DNA of 7,335 nucleotides from an uncultured Collinsella sp. (GCA_900550355.1 URRT01000090.1:1-7335), one strand, 5' to 3'; shown: positions 1 to 6,061, numbered from the stretch's first letter. Notes: generated from the letters alone by a model not told the origin. Translations and numbers: made by a program.

Positions 1-276
1 TTTTGGCGGCTCGAGGACGGGACGTGTGTCATCGGCGAGCTCGACGGAAAGGGGAAGTACACCTTGCAGAACGGCGAGGGCCGGAAGTCGGTCGACCCAT
101 TCGTGGCAGAACGTCAACGGGAGTCCCATCTGACAATGCTCGGGCATAAGGTGCTTCGGTTTACGTTTGATGAGCTCAAGAATCCGGGGAAGCTGGTTGA
201 GAAGATGAGGCTGGCGGGTATTCCGCGACGGCCCGATTTGGCTGAGGAGTGGAGACGCCAGTGGTATGGGCGCTGA
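1..276 (+). CDS. 3'-partial gene, DUF559/Vsr-like nuclease-fold C-terminal domain
   Basis: Frame 1 is open from the left edge of the window to a TGA at 274-276, giving 91 residues of C-terminus; the N-terminus lies outside. Visible pieces are a hydrophobic-acidic strand with GELDGKGKY (residues 12-20), a basic helix with RQRESHLTMLGHKVLRF (about 38-54), and an Asp-Glu-rich tail helix. The order 'GE-x-DG-x-x-KY, then R-E-x-x-L-x-x-x-G-x-x-V-x-R-F' is what I know from the DUF559/Vsr-like (PD-(D/E)XK-fold) C-terminal domain of actinobacterial AbiEi-like proteins, often annotated as type IV toxin-antitoxin antitoxin-family or hypothetical proteins. Glu13 and Asp15 would belong to the acidic site. 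Whether it cuts DNA or only keeps the fold cannot be told from the fragment. An internal TTG at 64 is not a credible start because the domain motif begins upstream of it. The family call is from pattern memory, not a search. Confidence 0.6.
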   Translation, partial: FWRLEDGTCVIGELDGKGKYTLQNGEGRKSVDPFVAERQRESHLTMLGHKVLRFTFDELKNPGKLVEKMRLAGIPRRPDLAEEWRRQWYGR

Positions 277-283
277 GAGGTTT

Positions 284-342
284 TGTTTCGATCTGTAACG
301 TTTAGAGGTTGTTTGAGCTCGTAACTGTTACAGATCGAGACA
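284..342. repeat. 59-bp palindromic element, unit 1
   Basis: The left arm (284-300) is TGTTTCGATCTGTAACG and the right arm (326-342) is TGTTACAGATCGAGACA, its reverse complement apart from two positions. The 25-bp spacer is 301-325. The spacer starts TTTAGA and ends TAAC. Inside it TTA (302-304) and GAG (305-307) can pair with TAA (322-324) and CTC (318-320), with one bulged G, so the stem would extend beyond the arms. The unit begins 8 bp after the stop codon of the upstream gene. Confidence 0.9.
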
Positions 343-364
343 AGCCGGTGAAACGTCGACCGAA

Positions 365-423
365 TGTCTCGATCTGTAACATCAAGGGGCCCAATAACCC
401 TGTACCTGTTACAGATCGAGACA
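365..423. repeat. 59-bp palindromic element, unit 2
   Basis: The arms TGTCTCGATCTGTAACA (365-381) and TGTTACAGATCGAGACA (407-423) are perfect reverse complements over 17 bp, with a 25-bp spacer (382-406). The spacer is the most divergent of the five and contains AGGG (385-388) facing CCCT (398-401). The unit sits 22 bp after unit 1. The 22-bp gap holds CGGT (346-349) and ACCG (359-362), also mutually complementary. Confidence 0.95.
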
Positions 424-554
424 TTTCCCTGGTGTCGCTGGGGTGGGACTGCAGCGCATTCCGTCCCCCATCCCCTCTTCCCTCCGTTAGCCGATGCGTC
501 TGCAGCAATCCAGCGGGACTAGGTAATAATGGACAAATGTTCAAGTTAATCGTG

Positions 555-563
555 AGGGAGGAG
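555..563 (+). promoter_or_regulatory. Ribosome binding site that sets the amidohydrolase start
   Basis: AGGGAGGAG lies 6 bp before the ATG at 570. It decides the start: the same frame is open back to 309, but the upstream ATG at 538 has no comparable purine tract before it, and the stretch before that would translate through the palindromic elements. A TA-rich run at 524-530 (TAATAAT) could be a -10 box, but I see no good -35 to go with it. Confidence 0.75.
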
Positions 564-569
564 CTCGAT

Positions 570-1940
570 ATGGCGTCTGCCGATCGTTCCACGTTGTTTA
601 TCAATACGACCGTCTTGGATGGTTCGGAACATATGGAGCCGCAGCCCGACATGGCTGTGGCCGTTGAGCGCGGTCTCATCACGTGGATGGGGCCGAGTGC
701 TGTGGCGCAGGCGCCTGCAGGTGCCGAGGTCATCGACCTGGCAGGGGCGTATCTCATGCCAGGCCTCATCAATATGCATGTGCATCTGTGCGGCTCGGGC
801 AAGCCGGTTTCGGCGGGCGATGCGGGCGCGCTGATGAAGAAGCTCGATAATCCCGTGGGGCGCGCCATTGTCCGCCATATACTCAAGGGCAGCGCCCAAC
901 AACAACTGGCAAGTGGCGTGACCACGGTGCGCGGCGCGGGCGACCCGCTGTTTGCCGATCTGGCCGTGCGCGATGCTATCGATGCCGGCAAGTATCAAGG
1001 TCCTCGCCTGGTGGCGCCGGGAACGGGCGTAACGGTGCCGGGCGGCCATGGTGCGGGCTTGTTCGCCCAGGTGGCAAACAGTTCCGCCGAGGCAGCCGAA
1101 CAGGTGCGCGACCTGTATGCGCGCGGTGCCGACGTCATTAAGCTGTTCGTAACGGGCGGTGTATTCGATGCGACCGAGGTGGGCGAGCCGGGCGTGCTGC
1201 GTATGCCGGTGGAGGTTGCCGCGGCGGCGTGCAAGGCGGCGCACGATATGGGCCTTCCTGTTATGGCTCATGTTGAGAGTACCGAGGGCGTGAAGGCCGC
1301 GCTTGAGGCCGGCGTTGACACGATTGAGCACGGCGCTCCGCTGACGCCCGAGATCCTGGAGCTGTACCGTGGCGCCGCGGGTACACAGCTTGAGGGGCGC
1401 GCGCCGAGTGTGACCTGCACTATCAGCCCGGCGCTGCCGTTTGTACTGCTCGATCCGGAGAAGACTCATTCGACCGATACACAAAAGAAGAACGGCGACA
1501 TCGTGTGCTCAGGCATCATCGAGAGCGCCCGTGCCGCACTGGAAGCTGGCGTTAAGGTGGGCCTTGGCACGGACTCGAGCTGCCCGTTCGTGACGCAGTA
1601 CGACATGTGGCGTGAGGTGGCCTATTTTGCCAAGTATGTCGGCGTGAGTAACGCCTTCGCGCTGCATACGGCCCCGCAGGTCAATGCCGAGCTGCTGGGG
1701 CTGGGCGGCGAGACCGGCACAATCGAGTGCGGTAAGGCCGCCGATATCCTGGTGACGCGCAAGAATCCTCTGGGTGACCTGGCGGCCCTGCGCGACCCGA
1801 TGCACGTGATGTGCCGCGGTGGCCTGGTGCGCAAGCTGAAGGTCAAGCACATCCCCGAGGTGGACGCCGAGCTCGACGCGATTATGACCATGCCTGCCGA
1901 AGCGCTTGCCGAGGAGCTGGCCCGCGACGGTGTAGCATAA
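570..1940 (+). CDS. Metal-dependent amidohydrolase (imidazolonepropionase/Xaa-Pro dipeptidase-like)
   Basis: This is a 456-residue protein of the amidohydrolase superfamily: a TIM barrel with an N- and C-terminal beta-sandwich, probably a cytoplasmic hydrolase of a cyclic amide or peptide-like bond. The metal-site set is complete and in order: HVH in GLINMHVHL (His70, His72), Lys191 in the KLFVTGG strand (the expected carboxylated bridging lysine), His234 in MAHVES, His254 in DTIEHG, and Asp335 in GLGTDSS. The C-terminal stretch GTIECGKAADILV (about 383-395) is the usual sandwich strand. Length and motif spacing fit the COG1228-type branch, which includes imidazolonepropionase-like enzymes and Xaa-Pro/Xaa-Arg dipeptidases; the substrate cannot be read from the sequence. 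There is no signal peptide. The gene stands alone, after the palindromic elements and before a strong terminator. No histidine-degradation genes lie beside it, so hutI is not supported. Confidence 0.88.
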   Translation: MASADRSTLFINTTVLDGSEHMEPQPDMAVAVERGLITWMGPSAVAQAPAGAEVIDLAGAYLMPGLINMHVHLCGSGKPVSAGDAGALMKKLDNPVGRAIVRHILKGSAQQQLASGVTTVRGAGDPLFADLAVRDAIDAGKYQGPRLVAPGTGVTVPGGHGAGLFAQVANSSAEAAEQVRDLYARGADVIKLFVTGGVFDATEVGEPGVLRMPVEVAAAACKAAHDMGLPVMAHVESTEGVKAALEAGVDTIEHGAPLTPEILELYRGAAGTQLEGRAPSVTCTISPALPFVLLDPEKTHSTDTQKKNGDIVCSGIIESARAALEAGVKVGLGTDSSCPFVTQYDMWREVAYFAKYVGVSNAFALHTAPQVNAELLGLGGETGTIECGKAADILVTRKNPLGDLAALRDPMHVMCRGGLVRKLKVKHIPEVDAELDAIMTMPAEALAEELARDGVA

Positions 1941-1991
1941 ACGCTGGTATTACGGGGGACAGCCGGCTCGTCGAATGCTGCCGCCATATAC

Positions 1992-2029
1992 AAAAAGCCG
2001 AGGTCTCAACACGAGGCCTCGGCTTTTTT
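1992..2029. terminator. Bidirectional intrinsic terminator
   Basis: A near-perfect stem of 16 bp with a 5-nt loop (2008-2012): AAAAAGCCGAGG (1992-2003) pairs with CCTCGGCTTTTT (2017-2028), and the stem continues inward through TCTC/GAGG with one G-U pair. It is preceded by five A and followed by six T on the + strand, so it has a U-tract in either direction. It lies about 50 bp after the amidohydrolase stop and about 65 bp after the stop of the convergent zinc-ribbon gene, and can serve both. Confidence 0.93.
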
Positions 2030-2093
2030 ATCGAATAAATGCTTCGGATTTTGGGACAAACACTACTGATTCATTTGCCCCACGGCGCGATGC

Positions 2094-2567
2094 CTAGGAG
2101 CGGGTCTCCATCTTGGCATGGCATTTAGGGCAGGTGACACGGATTTTGCCCTTGCCCTTGGGGACGGACAGCATCTGACCGCAGTTAGGGCACTTGAGGT
2201 ACGCCGTGGTCTTGCGGCCCTTCCACATTTTCTTGGCCGTTCGCTTGGCGCGCTCAAAGTCTTCCTTGCCGGTGCCGGCCGCGCGCGAGGCATTGGCAGC
2301 TGCAGTCCCGCCGCCCAAACTGGCGACGAACTTGCCCAGGCCGGGGACGTTAGCGGTCGCCGTGACAAAGGCATCGTTCTCCTTGCGGCGCGCGTCGATG
2401 TTTTTGGACAGGCCGCGCAGCACGCCGAGCACAATCACGGCGATGGCGATCCAGCTGAGCCACTGGATACGGGCCATCGATCCGATCATTGCGATGACGA
2501 TGCCGATAAAACCCATCACGATGGTGAGCTCATCGGCGCCGTTGCGACCCTTCATAAAGTCATTCAT
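2094..2567 (-). CDS. Small membrane protein with C-terminal zinc ribbon
   Basis: A 157-residue protein of unknown function. Two hydrophobic helices, about residues 14-32 and 36-53, are separated by a tight Met-Ala-Arg turn, so both ends should be cytoplasmic. A charged linker rich in Lys, Arg and Ala follows (about 55-120). Then comes a zinc ribbon with CPNCG (Cys126, Cys129) and CPKCH (Cys146, Cys149), a Cys4 arrangement with 16 residues between the knuckles. The ribbon could bind nucleic acid or protein near the membrane; that is inference. ATG 2567 was chosen because an AAAGG tract (2576-2580) lies 8 bp upstream. The GTG at 2573 would be only 2 bp from that tract. It converges on the amidohydrolase and is transcribed in the same direction as csoR, 146 bp downstream of it, with a possible promoter of its own in between. 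Confidence 0.8.
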   Translation of the reverse strand: MNDFMKGRNGADELTIVMGFIGIVIAMIGSMARIQWLSWIAIAVIVLGVLRGLSKNIDARRKENDAFVTATANVPGLGKFVASLGGGTAAANASRAAGTGKEDFERAKRTAKKMWKGRKTTAYLKCPNCGQMLSVPKGKGKIRVTCPKCHAKMETRS

Positions 2568-2600
2568 GCACACTGCCTTTCATTCGATATGCTGCACGCC

Positions 2601-2606
2601 TTTATA
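2601..2606 (-). promoter_or_regulatory. Possible -10 box for the zinc-ribbon gene
   Basis: On the minus strand this reads TATAAA, 33 bp upstream of the ATG. The matching -35 position would fall in the REP-like palindrome (TGTCCC, poor match to TTGACA), so the promoter is only a suggestion. Confidence 0.3.
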
Positions 2607-2622
2607 CCCGATTTAGAGCAAA

Positions 2623-2669
2623 GGGGACAGGTTAATCTGCACCAATGTGATGCAAACATACCTGTCCCC
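2623..2669. repeat. REP-like palindrome with GGGGACAGGT/ACCTGTCCCC ends
   Basis: Perfect 10-bp inverted arms GGGGACAGGT (2623-2632) and ACCTGTCCCC (2660-2669) enclose a 27-bp AT-richer spacer. From general knowledge, GGGGACAGGT-type palindromes followed by TTAAT are scattered through many bacterial genomes and often accompany Y1 (TnpA-REP/RAYT) transposase genes. No such transposase is in the window. The element lies 45 bp after the csoR stop. It has no T-run on either side, so it is not an ordinary intrinsic terminator, though a transcript could fold here. Confidence 0.7.
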
Positions 2670-2713
2670 GGAACACCAAGATGGCGCAAAGAAGTTTGTT
2701 CTCAATGCCCCAA

Positions 2714-2986
2714 TTACTTGGAGAGCTTGTCGACGACGCGTTCGATCTCGGCGAGCTTGGCGGCCTTGAGCTCCTCATCGCCCGATTCAATTGCCGAGGT
2801 CACGCAGCCCTCAATGTGAGCCTTGAGCACATCGGCGTTGATGCGTGCGATGAGCGCCTGCGTCGCCATGAGCTGCGTGGAAATATCGACGCAGTAGCGG
2901 TTCTCCTCGACCATCCGCAGGATGCCGTCGATCTGACCGCGTGCCGTCTTGAGCATGCGGGTCACCGATTTATGGTCTGCCATCAT
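2714..2986 (-). CDS. csoR: Copper-sensing repressor CsoR
   Basis: A 90-residue, all-helical DUF156/CsoR-family regulator; full length for the family. It should bind the copA operator as a tetramer and let go when Cu(I) is bound. The Cu(I) ligands are visible with the spacing of M. tuberculosis CsoR: Cys32, His57 and Cys61 (Cys-x24-His-x3-Cys). This separates it from the formaldehyde (FrmR) and nickel (RcnR) branches, which start with a His-Cys-His type set. Tyr31 just before Cys32 is also typical. The start is one of two consecutive ATGs (2986 or 2983); a GAGGA tract at 2993-2997 lies 6 or 9 bp upstream, so either works. It is the last gene of the copper cassette, 48 bp after copZ, and so would be co-transcribed with the genes it represses. 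Confidence 0.92.
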   Translation of the reverse strand: MMADHKSVTRMLKTARGQIDGILRMVEENRYCVDISTQLMATQALIARINADVLKAHIEGCVTSAIESGDEELKAAKLAEIERVVDKLSK

Positions 2987-3034
2987 GGCGGGTCCTCGTT
3001 TCTGGTCGATGGGGTCGAATGCCTCTGATAGTTG

Positions 3035-3256
3035 CTACGCGGCGGTCACGGACAGGGCGTGGAACTTCTCTCCGGCGCCCTCGACAGCGGCGGCGAGCTG
3101 CTCGGCGGTCACGGTGTCGGCGCACTCCACCTGGACGGTCTGGGTCTCGTGATCGGCGTCGGCGTCGGTCACGCCGGCAACGTTGAGCAGTGCCGTCTCG
3201 ACAGTAGCGTCGCAGTGGCCGCACATAAGGCCCGAAGTCTTGATTGTGTAACGCAT
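3035..3256 (-). CDS. copZ: Copper chaperone CopZ-like heavy-metal-associated protein
   Basis: A 73-residue single HMA domain (ferredoxin-like beta-alpha-beta-beta-alpha-beta), the usual size for a free Atx1/CopZ-type Cu(I) chaperone. The metal loop is GLMCGHC, with Cys12 and Cys15 as ligands. It should hand Cu(I) to the N-terminal HMA domain of CopA and possibly to CsoR. The protein is strongly acidic (many Asp and Glu in residues 20-65), which suits docking on a partner. TAAGGAG (3264-3270) lies 7 bp before the ATG. It sits between copA and csoR in the same direction, with 152 bp to copA containing a large hairpin, so it may also have its own transcript. Confidence 0.88.
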   Translation of the reverse strand: MRYTIKTSGLMCGHCDATVETALLNVAGVTDADADHETQTVQVECADTVTAEQLAAAVEGAGEKFHALSVTAA

Positions 3257-3279
3257 GGGTGTACTCCTTATCGATTGAG

Positions 3280-3285
3280 ATTATC
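3280..3285 (-). promoter_or_regulatory. Possible -10 box upstream of copZ
   Basis: On the minus strand this reads GATAAT, 23 bp before the copZ ATG. No convincing -35 is present 16-18 bp upstream and no second CsoR-type operator is visible here. If real, it would give a copA-independent copZ-csoR transcript. Confidence 0.25.
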
Positions 3286-3319
3286 TGACAGTTTAGTCGT
3301 GAACAGCGTCATCTTAAAG

Positions 3320-3417
3320 GCGCGCTGAGGTGCCCGAGATTGCCCCGAAAGAGGAGCGAAGCGTACTTGGGTACGCGAGCGACGGTTTGAGGGGCAAGGT
3401 CGGGTGCTTCAGCGCGC
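3320..3417. repeat. 98-bp long hairpin overlapping the copA stop codon
   Basis: Two 27-bp arms (3320-3346 and 3391-3417) are inverted copies differing at five positions. Three of the five remain G-U pairs in a + strand RNA. Fixed blocks are GCGCGCTGA with TCAGCGCGC, GCCCGA with TCGGGT, and TTGCCCC with GGGGCAA. The 44-bp centre has its own small hairpin GCGTAC-TTGG-GTACGC (3361-3376). The copA TGA is part of the right arm. On the minus strand only a three-T run follows the stem, so termination would be weak; an attenuator, an mRNA-stabilising stem between copA and copZ, or an inserted REP-type element all fit. Its shape suggests a dispersed extragenic palindrome, but one copy cannot show that. 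Confidence 0.8.
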
Positions 3418-5748
3418 CGTCTTAGGCTTAAAGGATTTCAGGCGCAGTGCGTTGCTTACGACGCACACGCTCGACAGGCTCATGGCCGCGGCGCCGAACA
3501 TCGGCGAGAGTTGCCACCCGGTGAGGGGGAAGAACACGCCCGCGGCGAGCGGAATACCGATGCCGTTGTAGAACAGCGCCCAGAACAGGTCCTGCTTGAT
3601 GTTGCGAATCGTGGCACGCGAAAGCTCGATGGCGCGGGCAACATCCATGAGGTCACTGCGCATGAGCACTACGTCTGCCCCTTCCTTGGCGATGTCGGCG
3701 CCGGTGCCGATAGCAAGGCCCACGTCGGCGCGCGCCAGGGCGGGGGAGTCGTTGATGCCGTCGCCCACCATGGCGACCTTGCCGCCCGCATCCTGCAGCT
3801 CGCGCACGTGGCGCTCCTTGTCGGCGGGAAGCACGTCGGCGATGACCTGCTTGCTGGTCAGTCCCACGCGGCGGGCGATGGCCTCGGCCGTCACGCGGTT
3901 GTCGCCAGTGAGCATGCGCACGTCGACGCCAAGCGAGCGCAGTGCGGCGATGGCCCCGGCGCTCGTCTCCTTGACCTCGTCAGCCACGGCAATGGTGCCG
4001 GCAAGCTCGCCGTTCTTGGCAAAGAACAGCGGCGTCTTGCCCTCGGCGGCAAATTGCTCGGCAAGACCCGCGGGCACGGTAACGCCCAGCTCGTCCATCA
4101 GGCGTACGTTGCCGGCTGCAATGGCGTTTTGCCCTTCGCGCGCCGTAACGCCTCGCCCGGGCACGGCAGTAAAGTCCTCGACCATGCGCGCGACGATCCC
4201 GCGTGTCTCGCACTCGGCCATAATCGCCTCGGCCAGCGGGTGCTCGCTCGAGCGCTCCAACGCGGCGGCCAACTTGAGCAGTGCCTTTTCGCTCATGGCG
4301 GGGGAGCCGTCAGCGCGCGTGGCTACCACGATATCGGTCACGGCAGGCTTGCCGCGGGTGACCGTGCCCGTCTTATCGAGCACCACGGTGCCCACGCTGC
4401 GCAGGTTCTCCAGCGCCTCGGCGCTCTTGAACAGAATGCCCATCTCGGCGCCCTTGCCGGTGCCGACCATAATGGCGACGGGCGTGGCCAGGCCCAGCGC
4501 GCACGGGCAGCTGATCACCAGTACGGCGACGGCGGAGGTGAGCGCTTCGTTGACGCTTCCGGTCAGCACCATCCACGCCACAAAAGTTACGGCAGAGATT
4601 ACAAACACCACGGGCACGAACACGCCGGCGACCTTGTCGGCCATGCGGGCGATGGGCGCCTTGGTGGCGTTGGCGTCCTCGACGAGCTGGATAATCTTGG
4701 CGAGCGACGTGTCGGCACCCACACGCGTGGCGCGGAAGGTAAACGAGCCCGTGCGGTTGACCGTGGCCGCGTTGACAGTGTCGCCGGCGGTCTTCTCCAC
4801 GGGAATGGATTCGCCGGTCAGCGCACTTTCGTCCACGGCCGAGCTGCCCTTGAGCACCACGCCATCGACGGGGATGGACTCGCCGGGGCGCACGCGCAGC
4901 ACCTGGCCGGGCAGAATAGCATCGACGTCGACGGTGGCCTCGGTACCGTCCTCGGCCACGACGGTCGCGGTCTTTGGCGCCAGGTCAATGAGCGCCTCGA
5001 TGGCGCCGCCGGTTTTGGACTTGCTGCGCGTCTCGAGGTATTTGCCCACGGTGACGAGCGACAAGATCGTGCCGGCGCTTTCAAAATACAGATTGTCCAT
5101 GCTCGTCATCATGGCCTCGTGGACCTGACCCGCGGCTAGTTGGTCGGCCATGATGAACATGGCGTAGAGCGACCAGGCGATGGAGGCGGTGGCGCCCACG
5201 GCAATAAGGGCGTCCATGGTGGGTGCGCCGTGCGCGAGCGATTTAAACCCGTTGATAAAGTACGCGTCGTTGATGTAGACGATGGGGATGAGCAGGGCGA
5301 GCTCGGTGAGAGCGAGCGTCATGCTGTGGGTATGGTCGGTGAAAATGCCGGGCAGTGGCCAACCGAGCATGTGCCCCATGCCTATGTAGAACAGTGGGAT
5401 GAGGAAGACGATCGAGACGATGAGGCGGGTGCGCATGGCGGAGGCGGCGGCCTCCAGCTTTTTGGCGGGCGACTCCATACGGGCGGCGCCGGACCTGGCT
5501 TGCGCACTTCCGCTTTGGACAGCGTCGGTGCCCGTGCTGATGGGCGAGGCCGAGTAGCCCGCGCGGTCGACAGCGGTGCAGATGTCGTCGGGGGAGACCT
5601 GCGCAGGGTCGTAGTCCACCAGCATAGAGCCGGCGAGCAGATTGACCGCGACGCTTTGGACGCCGTCGAGTTTGCTCACGGCGCAATCCACATGAGCCTG
5701 GCAGGCGGCGCATGTCATGCCGCCCACGTCGAACTTATCTTGAGCCAT
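3409..5748 (-). CDS. copA: Cu(I)-exporting P-type ATPase CopA
   Basis: A 779-residue P1B-1 ATPase that pumps Cu(I) out of the cytoplasm at the cost of ATP. There is one N-terminal HMA domain with GMTCAAC (Cys13, Cys16), then a Ser/Ala-rich linker (about 70-105). Four membrane helices lie between about 107 and 235. The actuator domain carries TGES (311-314). A helix pair contains the CPC transport site (414-416). The P-domain has DKTGT with phosphorylated Asp458, the N-domain has the HP dipeptide (503-504), and GDGIND is at 662-667. The last two helices carry Tyr727-Asn728 and Met756-x-x-Ser-Ser, which with CPC are the Cu(I)/Ag(I) signature. All catalytic residues are intact and length is normal. 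The start is ATG 5748 with AAAGGAG 5 bp upstream; a farther in-frame ATG at 5790 lies where transcription should begin. Its stop codon is inside a long hairpin. Regulation by CsoR is indicated by the promoter operator. Confidence 0.96.
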   Translation of the reverse strand: MAQDKFDVGGMTCAACQAHVDCAVSKLDGVQSVAVNLLAGSMLVDYDPAQVSPDDICTAVDRAGYSASPISTGTDAVQSGSAQARSGAARMESPAKKLEAAASAMRTRLIVSIVFLIPLFYIGMGHMLGWPLPGIFTDHTHSMTLALTELALLIPIVYINDAYFINGFKSLAHGAPTMDALIAVGATASIAWSLYAMFIMADQLAAGQVHEAMMTSMDNLYFESAGTILSLVTVGKYLETRSKSKTGGAIEALIDLAPKTATVVAEDGTEATVDVDAILPGQVLRVRPGESIPVDGVVLKGSSAVDESALTGESIPVEKTAGDTVNAATVNRTGSFTFRATRVGADTSLAKIIQLVEDANATKAPIARMADKVAGVFVPVVFVISAVTFVAWMVLTGSVNEALTSAVAVLVISCPCALGLATPVAIMVGTGKGAEMGILFKSAEALENLRSVGTVVLDKTGTVTRGKPAVTDIVVATRADGSPAMSEKALLKLAAALERSSEHPLAEAIMAECETRGIVARMVEDFTAVPGRGVTAREGQNAIAAGNVRLMDELGVTVPAGLAEQFAAEGKTPLFFAKNGELAGTIAVADEVKETSAGAIAALRSLGVDVRMLTGDNRVTAEAIARRVGLTSKQVIADVLPADKERHVRELQDAGGKVAMVGDGINDSPALARADVGLAIGTGADIAKEGADVVLMRSDLMDVARAIELSRATIRNIKQDLFWALFYNGIGIPLAAGVFFPLTGWQLSPMFGAAAMSLSSVCVVSNALRLKSFKPKTAR

Positions 5749-5753
5749 GGCTT

Positions 5754-5760
5754 CTCCTTT
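5754..5760 (-). promoter_or_regulatory. Ribosome binding site that sets the copA start
   Basis: On the minus strand this is AAAGGAG, 5 bp before ATG 5748. It favours the 779-residue protein starting MAQDKF over a form 14 residues longer from ATG 5790, which has no such site and would sit at or before the expected transcription start. Confidence 0.85.
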
Positions 5761-5795
5761 CTGTGACGTAGCGTCGGAAATGTTAACCATCCGAT

Positions 5796-5826
5796 ACTAT
5801 ACACCCATACCCCCTGGGGGTGTCCA
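5796..5826 (-). promoter_or_regulatory. copA promoter
   Basis: On the minus strand, TGGACA (5821-5826; one mismatch to TTGACA) and TATAGT (5796-5801; one mismatch to TATAAT, preceded by TG) are separated by 19 bp. Transcription should start near 5788-5790, leaving about 40 nt of leader before the start codon. The spacer is almost entirely occupied by the CsoR-type palindrome. A 19-bp spacer is longer than ideal for sigma-70 and is also seen at MerR-family (CueR-type) promoters, but no MerR gene is in the window and a CsoR gene is. Confidence 0.7.
5807..5823. promoter_or_regulatory. CsoR-type operator
   Basis: ATACCCCCTGGGGGTGT has a 13-bp perfect core, ACCCCC-T-GGGGGT (5809-5821), and matches the C-tract/G-tract pseudo-palindromes bound by CsoR-family repressors. 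It overlaps the -35 edge and most of the copA promoter spacer, where a bound tetramer would exclude RNA polymerase. It is the only such site I see in the window. Confidence 0.8.
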
Positions 5827-5835
5827 GTGGAGATT

Positions 5836-5852
5836 GAAATGTATGACATTTC
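5836..5852. promoter_or_regulatory. 17-bp perfect palindrome upstream of the copA promoter
   Basis: GAAATGT and ACATTTC surround a central ATG, a perfect 7-bp inverted repeat. It begins 9 bp upstream of the copA -35 box, a usual place for an activator or second repressor site. No regulator for it can be named. It is AT-rich and unlike the CsoR operator or the 59-bp elements. Confidence 0.5.
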
Positions 5853-5900
5853 GTTATTGGTTGAGCTGATGACCAGGTCGGCGGGCCGCAGCCGGTCTAA

Positions 5901-5959
5901 TGTCTCAATCTGTAACAACTAGACCCGATTTTGTCGAATAACTGTTACAGATCGAGACA
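5901..5959. repeat. 59-bp palindromic element, unit 3
   Basis: Arms TGTCTCAATCTGTAACA (5901-5917) and TGTTACAGATCGAGACA (5943-5959) are complementary except one position, with a 25-bp spacer (5918-5942) that again has TAGA near the left and TAAC at the right end. GAC (5922-5924) faces GTC (5933-5935). The 22-bp gap to unit 4 begins with a small palindrome, GACCGTCCGCGGTC (5960-5973). Confidence 0.93.
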
Positions 5960-5981
5960 GACCGTCCGCGGTCAACTCAAA

Positions 5982-6040
5982 TGTCTCGATCTGTAACATC
6001 TAGAGAGGTTTTTGACCCCTTACTGTTACAGATTGAGATG
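5982..6040. repeat. 59-bp palindromic element, unit 4
   Basis: The left arm TGTCTCGATCTGTAACA (5982-5998) is canonical. The right arm TGTTACAGATTGAGATG (6024-6040) carries three substitutions at its outer half, so this copy is the most decayed. The spacer (5999-6023) is still exactly 25 bp and keeps TCTAGA at its left. The following 21-bp gap starts with TTGTCTCG, a direct repeat of the octamer at 6061-6068 that begins the next left arm. Confidence 0.9.
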
Positions 6041-6061
6041 TTGTCTCGCGGGGCTGGGGTT

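Noticed and set aside
284..423. Integron attC sites
   Set aside because: The hairpin size is similar, but the arms lack the RYYYAAC/GTTRRRY core, the units are in tandem with no cassette genes, and there is no integrase.
284..423. Intrinsic terminators formed by the 59-bp elements
   Set aside because: No T-run follows the right arms on either strand, and the 25-nt loop is too long for a typical terminator.
309..569. 87-residue N-terminal extension of the amidohydrolase
   Set aside because: It would be translated from the palindromic repeats, has no ribosome binding site or recognisable domain, and the strong AGGGAGGAG sits before ATG 570.
302..1484. Minus-strand open frames opposite the amidohydrolase
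   Set aside because: They mirror the codon bias of a well-supported enzyme gene and show no family motifs or ribosome binding sites.
570..1940. hutI (imidazolonepropionase) assignment
   Set aside because: Only superfamily metal ligands are visible and no other histidine-utilisation gene is nearby, so a specific substrate is not supported.
3511..5139. Long plus-strand open frames of over 500 codons opposite copA
   Set aside because: They are produced by GC-rich third positions of copA codons; their translations are low-complexity Gly/His/Ala or Ser/Ala/Thr with no domain.
5749..5790. copA start at ATG 5790
   Set aside because: It has no ribosome binding site, coincides with the predicted transcription start, and adds residues before a normal HMA domain start.
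5715..5918. Small minus-strand frame across the copA promoter region
   Set aside because: It runs through the copA promoter, the operator and a repeat arm, with no ribosome binding site.
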